DNA of 64,000 bases from Serinus canaria (lineage: Eukaryota; Chordata; Aves; Passeriformes; Fringillidae). The notes beneath the pieces were generated by a model that saw only the letters and a program-made list of their open reading frames with translations, was not told the DNA's origin and did not search any database. Shown here one piece after another: positions 12,401-23,900 of the stretch. How positions within the stretch are numbered: the stretch's first letter is position 1; each line of letters starts with the position of its first letter. The position numbers and the translations under genes are program-made. The DNA is taken from NCBI RefSeq assembly GCF_022539315.1, contig NC_066316.1, positions 3,611,501-3,675,500 of the forward strand, in the 5' to 3' direction.

Positions 12401-14000
12401 CAAAAACTAATGCATAACATTCTTGGGGAAATAGCAACTGCCTAATGAATTGTCAAATATAAGGAGACTGCAAAACATGAAAGATAGTGTTAGGTGATCA
12501 GCAGCTGCAAAGATGAAATTTTAATGACTGAGAAAGGCAGCCACCTCAGCTTTGATTAATAAAGCGTTGCATTCAACATTATCATTTATCTGGCAGATGT
12601 AATAATATCAGAAGGGAAAAGCTCAATTGTTTTGCTTCCAGTAGGTTTATCATGTTTGTGCATTAGTTGAGTCATGCCAGAGTGTGTTTGCTTGGTGATA
12701 GAAAAGGGAGGACATCTGTTCACATAGAAACACTTTGACGTGTGCACAGGTGACATTTTTCCACTTTGCTTTCATTCCTTGAGTTTCTGGTGAAGGAATG
12801 TGTTATAAATGGAGGAATAAAGCTCATATTCCTTCTTGCATGTTGGCCAAACTTCCTGAAGAGGTTTGGGGCTTGTGTCAATCTAAAGTCTAACTCTCCT
12901 TAGGATCAAAGAGCACCAAAGTGTGCTGTTTTTCTAAGCCTTGCTCTGACACTTCCATTTCAAAAGGAAGTGCTGGGGTTTGGGGGGGTCCTGACCTGTG
13001 TGAGGAGCCTGTCTCTCACACTAGGCTGGCTGGGAGGCCAAGGTCAAGGAAGGCCCAATTTCTGAATCCTGGCATACTCTTCCTGGAAGCAGCTGTGACT
13101 GCTGAGGCACTTCTGGAGCAGCTCAAAGCCAGAGGGGGAAGTGCTTGACCAGAGCACTTGACCCTGTGTCAGCAGCTGGTGCTGCTACCTGACTCTGACT
13201 GCTTCTCCTCCTGAGGCAGGGCTGTCTGTGGTCACATATATTCTCATCTCAGGCAGCTTTTGAACACTTCCCTGGCTGTGCTTGAATGACTGCACAGGAG
13301 AGAATTGCATTGTATTTGTTGTTGTAATATATGCTGTGACTATTTCAATATTATGATGTATGATTTGCATATCCAGAGTGATACAGCTATCAACAAAGAG
13401 AGCTAGTTGCTAAATTCACTGTTGCTCAAGTGTCAGGTGTTACATGAGAAATGTATAAAGCAGGCTGACAGAGCAAGAAACAAGAGCATTTAATCTCTTA
13501 GGTTTACTTACAGAAGTAAACATTTGCTTTAGTTGCTTTGCTGTAGATGTTCATTGTGATTGTGCAGTTCCCAGGTTTTAGCTGCTTTTCCTTCCAGCTT
13601 TCTGCTCCTCCCCAGATTCAGTTCTGCAGCAGAACAGTTGGGGGGATGTGGTGAGAGCATGTGCAGACTGACAGGGTTGGGTGGCCCTCTGAAAGGAGCA
13701 GTCTCCAGCTTGGTTTTACCATGTTATTTGTCTTCATTGCCAGAAACCAGCCACGAGTCATTTCTTCGAAGTCTTCTCTCTTGAGAGTGCTTTGCTGACT
13801 TGGGCACTTGTCTTCTTTCTTCTGTTCTTCTCTCTTGGCATTTCCAGTTGCCAACTTCTGCTTTGAAATCTGTGCTTCTCTGTCAGTCAGGAGCTCTGGG
13901 CAAACCCAGGACATCGGGGGACAGTAATTCAGCTTTACTGCATGTTCCAAGCTTGGTGTCTTAAGGGAGGAAGTTCTGCAGAACTGATTTTTCTGTGCCT
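9420..14000. other. No supported gene; unique non-coding sequence
   Basis: AT-rich unique DNA. There is a near-perfect AT hairpin at 10,837-10,857 (10-bp arms around a single T). A consensus octamer ATTTGCAT sits at 13,363-13,370. Open frames reach 133 codons (13,618-14,019 minus) without recognisable domains. Confidence 0.6.
13363..13370 (+). promoter_or_regulatory. Octamer (POU-factor) motif
   Basis: A perfect ATTTGCAT followed by AT. POU-domain proteins bind this motif, but an 8-mer is expected about once per 65 kb per strand by chance, and more often in AT-rich DNA, so function is unproven. Confidence 0.2.
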
Positions 14001-17000
14001 TGGTGCTTTTCCCCCTCACCTCCTCTGTGGATGTCTTGGGCTGATGGACATTTTAAACTGGCTGTCACAGTGGAGTTAAATAATCAGGATTAAAAAACTT
14101 CTATTTCTGGGGTTTACCTTTTCCTCAGAACTGACATCTCAGTCTGGATTTCAAGATTTATGAATGTAAACCATGGCAGCTCCCAGTGTCTCTCTGAATC
14201 TATTTTTTTCCCTGTGGCACTCCTGGACTCTCTCATCTCTTTATCTCCTCTTCATTCACTGTACTCCATGCTCCATGACTGCTCAATTAACCACTCCAAC
14301 ATTGCAGGGCAGCTGTAATGGGATTAGAGCAGCACTGGGGTGAATAGATACCATGGGTATCTTCTCTGGGCATTTCTAATCTTTGGAAGCAGCAGAAGCT
14401 GTTCATGTGGGGTGTTAAGCTGCACAACTATGGGGGGGTTACAAAAAACATTTGTGATGTTTTGGGGACAGATCCTTGGGTAGTACAGGGGTAACAGCTC
14501 CATCCCTGTGCATTGAACTCCTTTGTGATAAGGAAGCTCCAGAGAGGAATGGGGTCTGCTCTCTGTGGTTGCCTGGAAAATGCTTCCTTTGTGCTTAGAT
14601 TCTGTGCCTAATAAATCTAATTAAGTAGGATAAATTCACATGATTTTATAGGCTTGGTTTTTTTTAAAGGAGTTGAATACTTTGAAGGGTTGTTTTGCCT
14701 AAAGCCTCTCAGCCATTGATAGAAAATTCTTTTGCACACAATTTTTTAAGGCATTTTGCAAAGGAGCTCCCAAACAGTTTTACTGTGACAGGATTATGAC
14801 CGTGGATTGTACTCTCTTTTGGATACTTTTCAGGAGCTTATGCATGTAGCTAATGGGCATTACTTAGTAAAGAAAATTATTACTAACTGCAGAGCTAAAG
14901 AAAAGGCAAAAGGAAGCCACCGAACAATTCCATTGTATCTTGGAAATAACTCTTGGGATTTAAAAACGTCAAAATAATTTCACAACTCCAATGGAGCACA
15001 AAGAATTCAGAGTATTCTTTGTGGTGATAAAACAACCATTGTAATTCCTGTAATTTAACCCTGGGATATATGAATACTAAAATGCTGAAGTGTATGAATT
15101 TGTTAGCAAAAGTCAAATAACAACAAATGTGTCTGGAATATCAGTTTATCATTTATTCTGGAGAGACACCAGGCAATCTGGCAGCTAGAACCAAAATCAA
15201 GCAGAGGACAAAGTAGGAGAAACAACTGATTAAAGGTCCATGAATAATTTATATTTACTCAAAAGTCAGCTCGACACAGCATCAGATAGGGAGGTAAAAC
15301 CCCCTTGGCAGAGCCCTCCTGGGCACTTGTGCAAGAGGCCTCGGCAATCAGCTCCCTGCAGGGCCTTTTCTCCATCCCAGGGAGGCTGTGGCCACTTAAA
15401 CAATTTGCATTCCATCACTGCAGTTGAATTAGGTGCTTTTCTTACTGGCACATGACAAATGTGCTTCATACCTTGCTTCCAAAAGGGAAGAGCGTCAAAC
15501 ATTTGGTATTTCCCTACGCTTCAAACCTCACCTGTAATCTCCAGGGTATGCTGAGGGAGAGCACAAATTCCTTATGGTTATTCTCTCTGCATCTCCATCC
15601 TCTGCCTCATCCTATTTTTCATTCTTCTAAATGAAAACAGGGCATTATCTGCAGCACAGGTACAGCTCTCCTGACTGCAGTGAGAATGGAAATAGGACTC
15701 AGGTAGATAAGGTGTGATGGAGTGGTATTAGGCTAGCCTGTAGACAGATGAAAGATAGGGTTTGGATTTGTGGATGATATCAAGGATAATGAATGATGGC
15801 ATCTTCTGAGATCTAAAATTCCAGATTCCCAGCAGTGAACTGAGTACAGGGCCTAATGATAAGCAAATTGCTAAAATGAGAAGCAGGGCTGTGCCCAGAA
15901 GAGAGATGGTGTATCTAACCCTAGGGAGTGAGAGTTGAATAAATTAATCAACAACAGAAACTCTTTTTACCTTGCCTTAGTTAAAAAAACTTCTCACTCA
16001 GCTAACCAAGTTGGGCTTGCACCATGCAGATACATTTTTGCATTTGGAAATAGAAAATGCACATCTAAAGTTTTGAGGTTTTCAAACTTTTTTTCAAAAG
16101 AGAGTAAAATCATATTTCTTTTATTTGTGTTTGGCTTTTCCTTTTTTCTCTCAGGCTGTAGTCAGAAATTGTACTTTTACCTGCATATTCTTGTGAAGTT
16201 CAGTTTGCAAAGGTGTGAATACCTTTAGTGAGGTCTTTGGGTCAGTACTTGCCTGAGCACTGCTCTGAGCTTCTGGCTGAATCCTGCTCAGGAGAACCAG
16301 GGGCTTTCTTGCTCACCTTTCCTGACTTCTCAGAACTTGAGAGGGGCACTGGGCTCACAGGGACACCTTCTGCTGGTTTTAAAAGCATCTCCAGGAGTGC
16401 CAGAGGTGAATCTCTTTCATGTAATTCCTGTGATTCCCCTGCTCAGACAGCAGCAGAACAGAGAGCATATGGCTGCAAAGCACCAGAGGTCTGGGAGCTC
16501 CTGCAGCGTTGTGCTCATCCTCTGCTCTGTGTTTTCTGGCTTAAAGTCCCAGTGTTACTGAGAGCACACAGCCCAATAAGCATTAATCCCAGAATCCCAT
16601 TTAGGCAGGGGAAATATTTCAGTGTGATTGAGCTTGGCTGGAGATGTTTCCCCTCACTGAAGCTGTAAGAAAAACATCAAACACATCCTACTCCATTCCC
16701 AGTGCTCAACTTTCAGGATAACTTCCCGGGGCAAATGAATTGTGGAAATGCTTTTGCTTTGTTCCAGAGAGGACTTGCTAGGCAGCAGACCTGGGCTAAA
16801 TGACATTTAATGGAAAGGACTGTGCCCCAGCCCTTCCCCTGGTGGATTTATCCAAGTCTATATTTGCCTCACCCATGTTATGAGACCTGGGAGACTCTGG
16901 AGTGGCTATTTCATCATTTTCTTAGTGTGATACAATCAGGTTTTTACCAGAATTAACAAAAACCTAACAAATGCCAACACTAATTGCTTTTTCAGTTTTT

Positions 17001-19710
17001 TGGGACCTTTATAGTAATAGCTCAGCAATTAAAAGGTGAAACAAGAGAGAAATATTTCTCTTACACAAGGCAGTTATTAGATACAACAGAAACAGGCATT
17101 TGAAATGAAGCTCTGTCAGTTGCCAGGTAAGCAGAACATACCCTTTTAAGGTGCTGTTGATTTGTTTGTGTTGGTTTTAATTTGGCAGCCAGACTGACTA
17201 TTCCCCTCACTCCTAGTTCTGCACCAGCTGCTGCTCTGCCCTGATTCATTATTCAGAAGATCATTAGTGCTCTTTGGGGGAATTCACCTCGGAAGGGCTC
17301 ACCCTTCTGAAACCCAGCTTGTTTTGGGTATGTCTTTGGAATGGAATCTCAATTATCCTTTGGCCTGAAACACCCAGGTGGAGGCTTCCCTGGGAATGTG
17401 GAGTGGTGGTGTTGCCCAATTAACAGATGGCTGTAAAATTATCTGGGTAAAGATATTTGTCACCAGGGAAAAGAGCAGCAGCCAGGACATGGCCTGACAC
17501 ATGCACTAGCACTGTGCTGGCAGGTGCTGCCTTGATGGCAAGGGCTGAGGTGCCAAGTCCAGGATTTCTCTTCCTGTGATCCTCCCCATTCCACTTCTTT
17601 TCCTGCTCCTTCAGTCACTGAAAGCCCTGGAAATGAGTCAGAATGGCTTTCCTCAGTAACAACAGAAAAAGGGGAATTTTCACTGAGGGACATTAATAGA
17701 ACAAAATAATTGAATCTTTTCTCCTTATGGCTTACAAGTTAATTTTGATTCCTTTAAAAATCTTAGTTCATTTGACCACACTTGAAGAAGCAACTCTTTG
17801 ATGTCTCCTTATCTTGGTGGTATCGAAACAGCTCTAACACCCTTTTCATGCTTTTCTCTGAAGAGAAGCAGCACCACACAGAATCTTCATCTGATGCTTG
17901 CCTTCCTTTTCTCATCTGTTTGGCAAAGAGGTTACTTCACCTTGAACAGCAGCAGTTGCAGATGTTGGTAGATTGAGATTGCTCTTGTTCTTTGGGTCTG
18001 ACTGGCCTGAACCTTGTTCAGACCATCAGATATTCTGCTGAGCCTTCATCCTTTTATTTGTCTGGAGACACTCAGCTTCATGGTATCATTCAAATTTGGG
18101 TCCTTGTAGATATTTTGGAAAATGGGGCAGTGAATTCTGTGGGGTTTTGTTTTCTTGTTTCCCCATCTCTAATACTGCCTGTTGACCAAATCCCAAGTAG
18201 AAAGTTACTATGGAGGGAACAGCAACTCCCTTAATGTCTTCCTTTTCCCAAGAAATATGAATGTATGATATATCCAGTTTCTTCTTAGCAGGCTGCTGTT
18301 TCTCAAGGCATTATAAATTCAGTCTAAAGCCCAGCTAGGCAAAATCCACTCCTGTGATGGTCTTTGGTGTAAAATTCACCCCAGAAGTCCCAGACCTTTT
18401 CTTTTCCTTTCCCCACCTGTTGCTTTGTGGAGTGCCTTGCAGAAACTCAGTGGCCCAGTGTGAAGAACTCACACCTCATAAGAAATGGGAAGCAGGAACT
18501 TGCCTGTGCTTCCCCTGGGTACAATAAAGGCAGTGTTTTTAAAAGAAAATTCTTTCTGTGGAACTCTTCCAAGGCCAATTCTCTGTGCTTGCATATTTTC
18601 TCCATTTTGCATGTAATTGTATAGATGACATTTTGTATGCTACATTAAATCGCTTCAGGTTTTGGAAGGGCAATTCTGGCATCACGCTCTGTGTAGCATG
18701 AGATGGGAAAGGGTCTGATCAGGGAGGGAGAGGCAGAATTCCATCCTGGTGGATTCCCCCAGTGAGAGGAGCTGGCCCAGGCACTGCTGTTAACAGGCAG
18801 TCAGGCAAAAAACAGGAGAGAGAATCAAAGATCAAAAATTTGAGCCAAAGTGCAACATCATAAGCCTGCAAGTAGAGCTGAGCTGTGCACAGCCATCATT
18901 CTGTGTCTGTTCCCTCCTAACCAGGGGACAAAAAGTGAATTTCAAAATATTTATTCCATCAGTGACTATGAAACTGAAGAGTTTGACAGCAGAGTGTTTC
19001 TAAATGCAAAACAATGGGCAAAAGTGTCTTTCAAATAGCATTGCCAGAATTCCCATTAAATATCAATTAGATCTATTTTTTATTAATAAGAAATTACCTG
19101 CAAGGTAAAAGATCATGATAAGCAGGATCCACAGATGATTCTGCTCTGCTTGAAGGTACTTTTAAAATAATTATTCCAGTTAAATTATTTTTTCTTGCCA
19201 ATGAATATTAATGCCTCTCACTGCTCCTGTGTCAAAAGGCAGGCAGAGAGCTGTGTTTGGGTTGGGGCTTCAGGTATTTAAAGATGTCTGGGGAAGCCTG
19301 ACTCCTGCATGGGCACCAGCCTCAGTGCAGCCAGGCAAAAGGCCATCCTGGAATGATAAATGCAGCAGCAAAGCAAAAGCTGGTGTTGTGCATTAGTCTG
19401 GGGATTGATATGGGCTGTGAAAACCTCTCCACGATCCCTTGTAGAGGAGAGTGTCACCATTGGGTGCTGGTTTCTGTGGGCAGGACATTTTCCCCTGCAG
19501 GGCTGTTGTAGTCCAGTCAAGAAGAGGAACTGGTTTTCTGTGCTGTTACATTTCCAAGGCATGGTGAGTAAAGGATAGTGCAGTCTGGGGAGAAACCTCT
19601 GTCCCCTGTGGATGGCAGATGTACACAACTTACAGCAAAGTACCAAAGGATGTTTCCTGGCTGCATTTGTTGCACTGCTGCCAAAGCTAATGGAACAATG
19701 AGTAGCAGAG
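14001..19710. other. No supported gene; unique non-coding sequence
   Basis: I see no recognisable repeat or exon here. A 146-codon frame at 16,228-16,668 plus and others have no domain signature. The 190-codon minus frame at 19,278-19,850 starts inside the CR1 element that follows, so it is not a plausible gene start. Confidence 0.55.
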
Positions 19711-19933
19711 TCAGAGAATCCCAGAACAGTTTGGGTGGGAAGGGACCTTGAAAGATAATCCAGTTCCAACCTGGTCTTGGACTCTTCCAGGGATCCAGGG
19801 GCAACCACAGCTTCTCTGGGCAACCTGTGCCAGGGCCTCCCCACCCTCACAGGAAAGAATTTTTCCTAAAATCTGGTCTAAACCTACTCTCTTTCAATTT
19901 GAGCCTATTCTCCCTTTTCCAGTCACTCAAGCT
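19711..19933 (-). mobile_element. CR1 LINE, 3' portion (left half, split by LTR)
   Basis: The segment begins with degenerate CR1 terminal octamers (TCAGAGAATCCCAGAACAG), then GGGAAGGGACCTTGAAAGAT, AATCCAGTTCCAACC, CTCTGGGCAACCTGTGCCAG and GTCTAAACCTACTCTC. This is the ordered landmark series of the avian CR1 3' region in reverse complement. It stops at CAGTCACTCAAGCT, where an LTR is inserted, and continues at 20,509. The element lies on the minus strand. Confidence 0.92.
19928..19933 (+). repeat. Target-site duplication, left copy (CAAGCT)
   Basis: CAAGCT directly precedes the 5' TG of the solo LTR and is repeated exactly after its terminal CA at 20,509-20,514. A 6-bp duplication is typical of ERVK-like (class II) retroviral integration. 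Confidence 0.9.
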
Positions 19934-20508
19934 TGTTGGAGTCCTGGATGCTGAGAATTTTAGACTTTCTGTGCTGACAGACTCTGACTCCCAGGAGAGC
20001 ACTTGTGTTTGACCTGAGGCATTGGAAAAGGCTCCCAAAATTGATTGATAGCACTGGGATTACAGGTGTGTAGTTTGATTAGAAGTGTGTAATGTCACAG
20101 GGTAGAAAACTTAGAGTTTAAGGTTTTAGAATATAGCCACATATATGGGGCAAGATGGAGGTTTTGGGGTGGTGGCTGTTTGTTCTTCTTCACCATCTTC
20201 TTCATGGGTTTGGGTGGGATTGTGTAATTGGACAGAAAAGTCTGCATTGTGGACTTTGAGGGATTAGTTATTGGGTTAAAAGTGAAAATAATTTAGGTGT
20301 CATTTCCTAATTGGATGGTTTAGGCTTAAAAGACCTTGTACAGAGAGATAGTTGGCCATTTTGTAGTTTTTTAGTAGAATGCTGTAGAACTCAGGACTTG
20401 TACTATAGATGAGAAATAATGAACACCTAAACCTGAATGTGAAATTCCATCTCAAGTGCCTTCAATCCCGACCTTGGCAGAGGCAGAAAAAGAAGCCAAG
20501 AACCAGCA
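19934..20508 (+). mobile_element. Solo LTR, ERVK-like, nested in CR1
   Basis: A 575-bp insertion begins TGTTGGAGTC and ends ACCAGCA, the canonical TG...CA termini. It is bounded by a perfect 6-bp duplication (CAAGCT), which points to the class II (ERVK) group. It has a TATA-like TTAAAAG in GGCTTAAAAGACC near 20,325 and a variant polyadenylation hexamer AATAAT in GAGAAATAATGAAC near 20,415, both in plus orientation. There is no internal coding sequence and no second LTR, so it is the product of recombination between the two LTRs of a provirus. I recognise its middle part (GCAAGATGGAGGTTTTGGGG) as songbird LTR-like from memory. Confidence 0.88.
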
Positions 20509-20514
20509 CAAGCT
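20509..20514 (+). repeat. Target-site duplication, right copy (CAAGCT)
   Basis: Exact copy of 19,928-19,933, immediately after the LTR end. CR1 homology resumes straight after it (GTTGTAAATATC). Confidence 0.9.
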
Positions 20515-20745
20515 GTTGTAAATATCTTTCCCCATCTTTCCTGTAAGTTCCTTTCAGGTACTTGAAGGGGCAATTAGATCATCCCAAAGCTTCTCTTCTC
20601 CAGGCTGAACAATCCCAATTCTCTCAGCCTTTCCTCACAGCCGAAGTGCTCCATTCCTCTGATCAACTTTTGGTCTCTCCTGGGTCCAGTCTAACAGCTC
20701 TGTGTCCCTGCAGTACACAGGGCTCAGAGGTCAGTTTTGGGAACA
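20509..20745 (-). mobile_element. CR1 LINE, right half (continuation after nested LTR)
   Basis: After the target-site copy the CR1 landmarks continue in order: TTCCTGTAAG, TTTCAGGTACTTGAAGGGGC, TTCTCTTCTCCAGGCTGAAC, CTCTCAGCCTTTCCTCACAG and GTGCTCCATTCCTCTGATCA. Similarity fades after CAGTACACAGGGCTCAG. Removing the LTR and one duplication copy restores an uninterrupted CR1, so both halves come from one insertion that is older than the LTR. Confidence 0.92.
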
Positions 20746-20928
20746 TCTCTGTTTTCTTAATTTGCAGAAGATGTGCTTGGCTCTTTGGATAATTGTGGCA
20801 GTCAGCAGTGGAAAGGGGCAGGAACTACCCCAAAGCACAGTGTGCCCATTTAGCATTCAGGCCATCTCTCCTCGTTAGTGCCAGAAGGATTTACCTGGAG
20901 TGCAGCATATTAGAGCCCATTTGCATGG

Positions 20929-20948
20929 AAACTGAAACCACTGAATTT
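20929..20948 (+). promoter_or_regulatory. Octamer abutting an ISRE-like motif
   Basis: ATTTGCAT (20,929-20,936) is followed after one base by GAAACTGAAAC (20,938-20,948). That contains the GAAANNGAAA core bound by interferon regulatory factors. Both motifs are perfect to their cores, but function is not shown. Confidence 0.3.
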
Positions 20949-20949
20949 T

Positions 20950-23900
20950 TATCAGTGCCTCATTAATCCAAATGTTCTGTAAAACTCACTTTTATTGATT
21001 GAGTTTAAGGCATTATGGTTGGGAATTCTGCTGAGGCAGGTGAGGCTTTCACTCAGCAATGGAGGGATGATTATCAGCAGAGAAAGATAAAATTAGGAAG
21101 CAAAGAAGTGAAGTTACAGTGAAAATGGAAAGTGTATTTAAATCTGTTAAAGAAATGTATAAAGATGTGTCTAAGATTAAAATCATATGTTTCTCTCTTC
21201 TGTGGTTTTTGATTGGTCATGACAGGCAGGCACTAAATGGCTACAGAGCATTCACTGGTTCTGCTTGTGCTTATAGGTAGGATTTGAGCCTCTCGTGGTT
21301 TTCAAAGATAGTATTGTGAGGTTTCAGTTGTCAGATTTACAATTTTCAGGTAAATTTTGTTTGCATATTAAAAAAACCAGGTTGGTTAGTGTGATCTGGA
21401 CAGTGCCAAGCTACAGAACAGCTTTGAACCCTCTCTGTCCCCACAAAGCCAGGCAGTGTTTAAGTCTGCCCTGTCCCAAAATGCTCATAAATACAGATTG
21501 TGTCCCATTTTCCTGCCTCCCACAGCCATGGGAGCTGCATTCCTTTTAGAGCTGGGATTGCACTGACCCTCCAATGAGCTCCCAAGCAAATTGTTTTAGT
21601 ATCCACAGGAAACCAGAACAATTTTTATGGCAAGGAAGTGTAACCTGGCTAAGTTAGAGGATTAATGAAAATATGACCTGTCCTTTAACGAGTCCATTTT
21701 GGACTCTGGCCTTAGAACAGGGGGAAAACTGAGTGGGTCTCTGCCTCACAGAACTCATGAAAGGATAATCCATGGGTTTAAGGGTGGCATGAAAGCAAGA
21801 TATGAAATTCCATTCAGCATCTGAATGGCTTTGGCTGACTGCTTTACATAGATATTGAAAAACTTCATGCCATCCCAGCCCCCAGATTTGTGGTTAAGGG
21901 GTCTTTTCCAAGTTGTATTGGAACTCTTTTCAACTCTTGGTTGAAACTTAGGCTTAGACTGTAACAATACAAATACTTGTTTCAATTCCAAGCACATTTC
22001 AGTAGAAAGAGAAATAAAAAATGTAGCTAATTGGTGTAATGTTATCTCATCAAGTAATTAGGGTAAATGTGCAATCCAATTTCTGCTGTACCACAGCTTC
22101 TTCCTCATGTACAGCAATGTATTTATGTGTAATGATGTTATTAAGTTGTTGTGCACACCGAGTGGAAATTGAAGAGTGTTCACATCTTAAATGCATCTGC
22201 ATTTAAAAGTTTAATAGACTGACTGCTTTTAGTTAAAATGCCTAAACATGAGTCATTAAAATATTATAGATTATCAGCTGGCAGTGTAGGTGACAACACT
22301 CAGTTCCCACAGCACAGCACATTCACAGTGATCCATCATCACTTGGATACAATTCCCTTGACTGTAATTAATCAGAGATCAACTCCCACCATTCTGGTTA
22401 AGTGAACCAATGTATTTTACTTGATGTTTTCAGGGCCTCATGTCTTCATGTAGCAAATGTTGCCACTTTTCCCATCTACCCACTTGGGCAGCCATGGAGG
22501 ATGAGGGTGAAACAGCTGCCAGGGGCTCTTATGGATATCAGATTATCTGGAAATAAAAATAAAAGATAAATGGGGTGTGACACAAAATATTTAAAAGAGC
22601 TGTAAAACAGCCAAATATGTTAGAAATCAATCTTTTTTCTGAAATAATATCTAGTTACCTATTTGTATAAAGCATGTGTTTCCATGTTGGTGGAGCCCTT
22701 TAAATTATGCAGGGTTTTTTTTCTCATTGACTTTTCTCTTTCAGTGTGATAAACATTTATTTCATGAGCCCAATTTTCTCTGAAGTTAGTGGCAAATACT
22801 TCTGCACAGAAACATATGAAGAAGCCATTAGTCTGAAGACCTAAAGAGCCATTAGTTAAAGTACATAGAACTGCACTAATAAATAGATGCCAGATCAATC
22901 TCTAGTGTAAACCACAAGAACATTCATAGTGCAGGCTCCATTTCAAAATTAATGAGGTTTTCATTGCTTTGTGAAAAAGCAATTAATGACCTGACTTTGA
23001 TCAGTTTTCTATAGACATAAAATGAACTGGCACTGAATGGAGAGGTGTAAAATCAGAACTTTTGTTGGTGAGCTCCAGATTATCTAAGGATGAAAAATGA
23101 GCCAAAAATGAAATCATGGTCACTCTGAATTTAATGGAAAAATGGTAAAAAGTGCAAATTCAATTTGCATTCAGGGGAGCAGAGTTTGACAGCATGGCAG
23201 TGTTGGTAAACATGTCATTCCATAGAGCCCTGTTCTAAAGATTATATGACAACCTTTTTCACTTAAATCCAACATAGAAAAACTAGATTTGTGTGTATGC
23301 AGGGAGAAATTATTGGTTTGCAATAACCATCCTATTCAATTCTATTTGTACAGAGCCATTCAAGCCTTTGCCCTTATTTTTGTGCACTGTAATGTGCTGG
23401 GGATTTTGCTAAACTGATCTAAACCTGGGGTTTAAACCCCAAATCCAGACTAGGAATTATCAGCAGCCAATCTGTGGGACTCCCATGCTTTGTACTTCCA
23501 TACAGAGTGCAGGCAGCTGGGCTGGTGGATTTCTGGGATGGAAACTGCAAAGTCCTGAGCACAGCAGCTCTGCTTGGCTTGGTTTTATTTTGGGAGGCTT
23601 TGTTTTTTCAGAGCATGTGCCATGAGTGCTGTAATTAATCCTTAATCCCCCTGATTCTCCATAAAACCAGGACTTACACATGGGCAATAAAAGGTATTTA
23701 TTTGAGCACCACAAGCAGGCAGTTATTTCTTGGGAAAAGGTACTTGTAGACAGATTTAGTGATTCCATCAATAAACACTCAGAGCAAGCCAGAGGAGCCC
23801 TTGACTGACAGTGCTCTCCTTTCTCTCATCCTGATGAGGCTGGGCCAGCAGAGAGTCTGACCAGCAGGTAAAATATGTGTTAGGGGCAAAAATTGGCAAA

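Noticed and set aside
19278..19850. 190-codon minus-strand open frame
   Set aside because: Its N-terminal part is translated CR1 sequence in antisense, the rest has no domain, and the length is compatible with chance.
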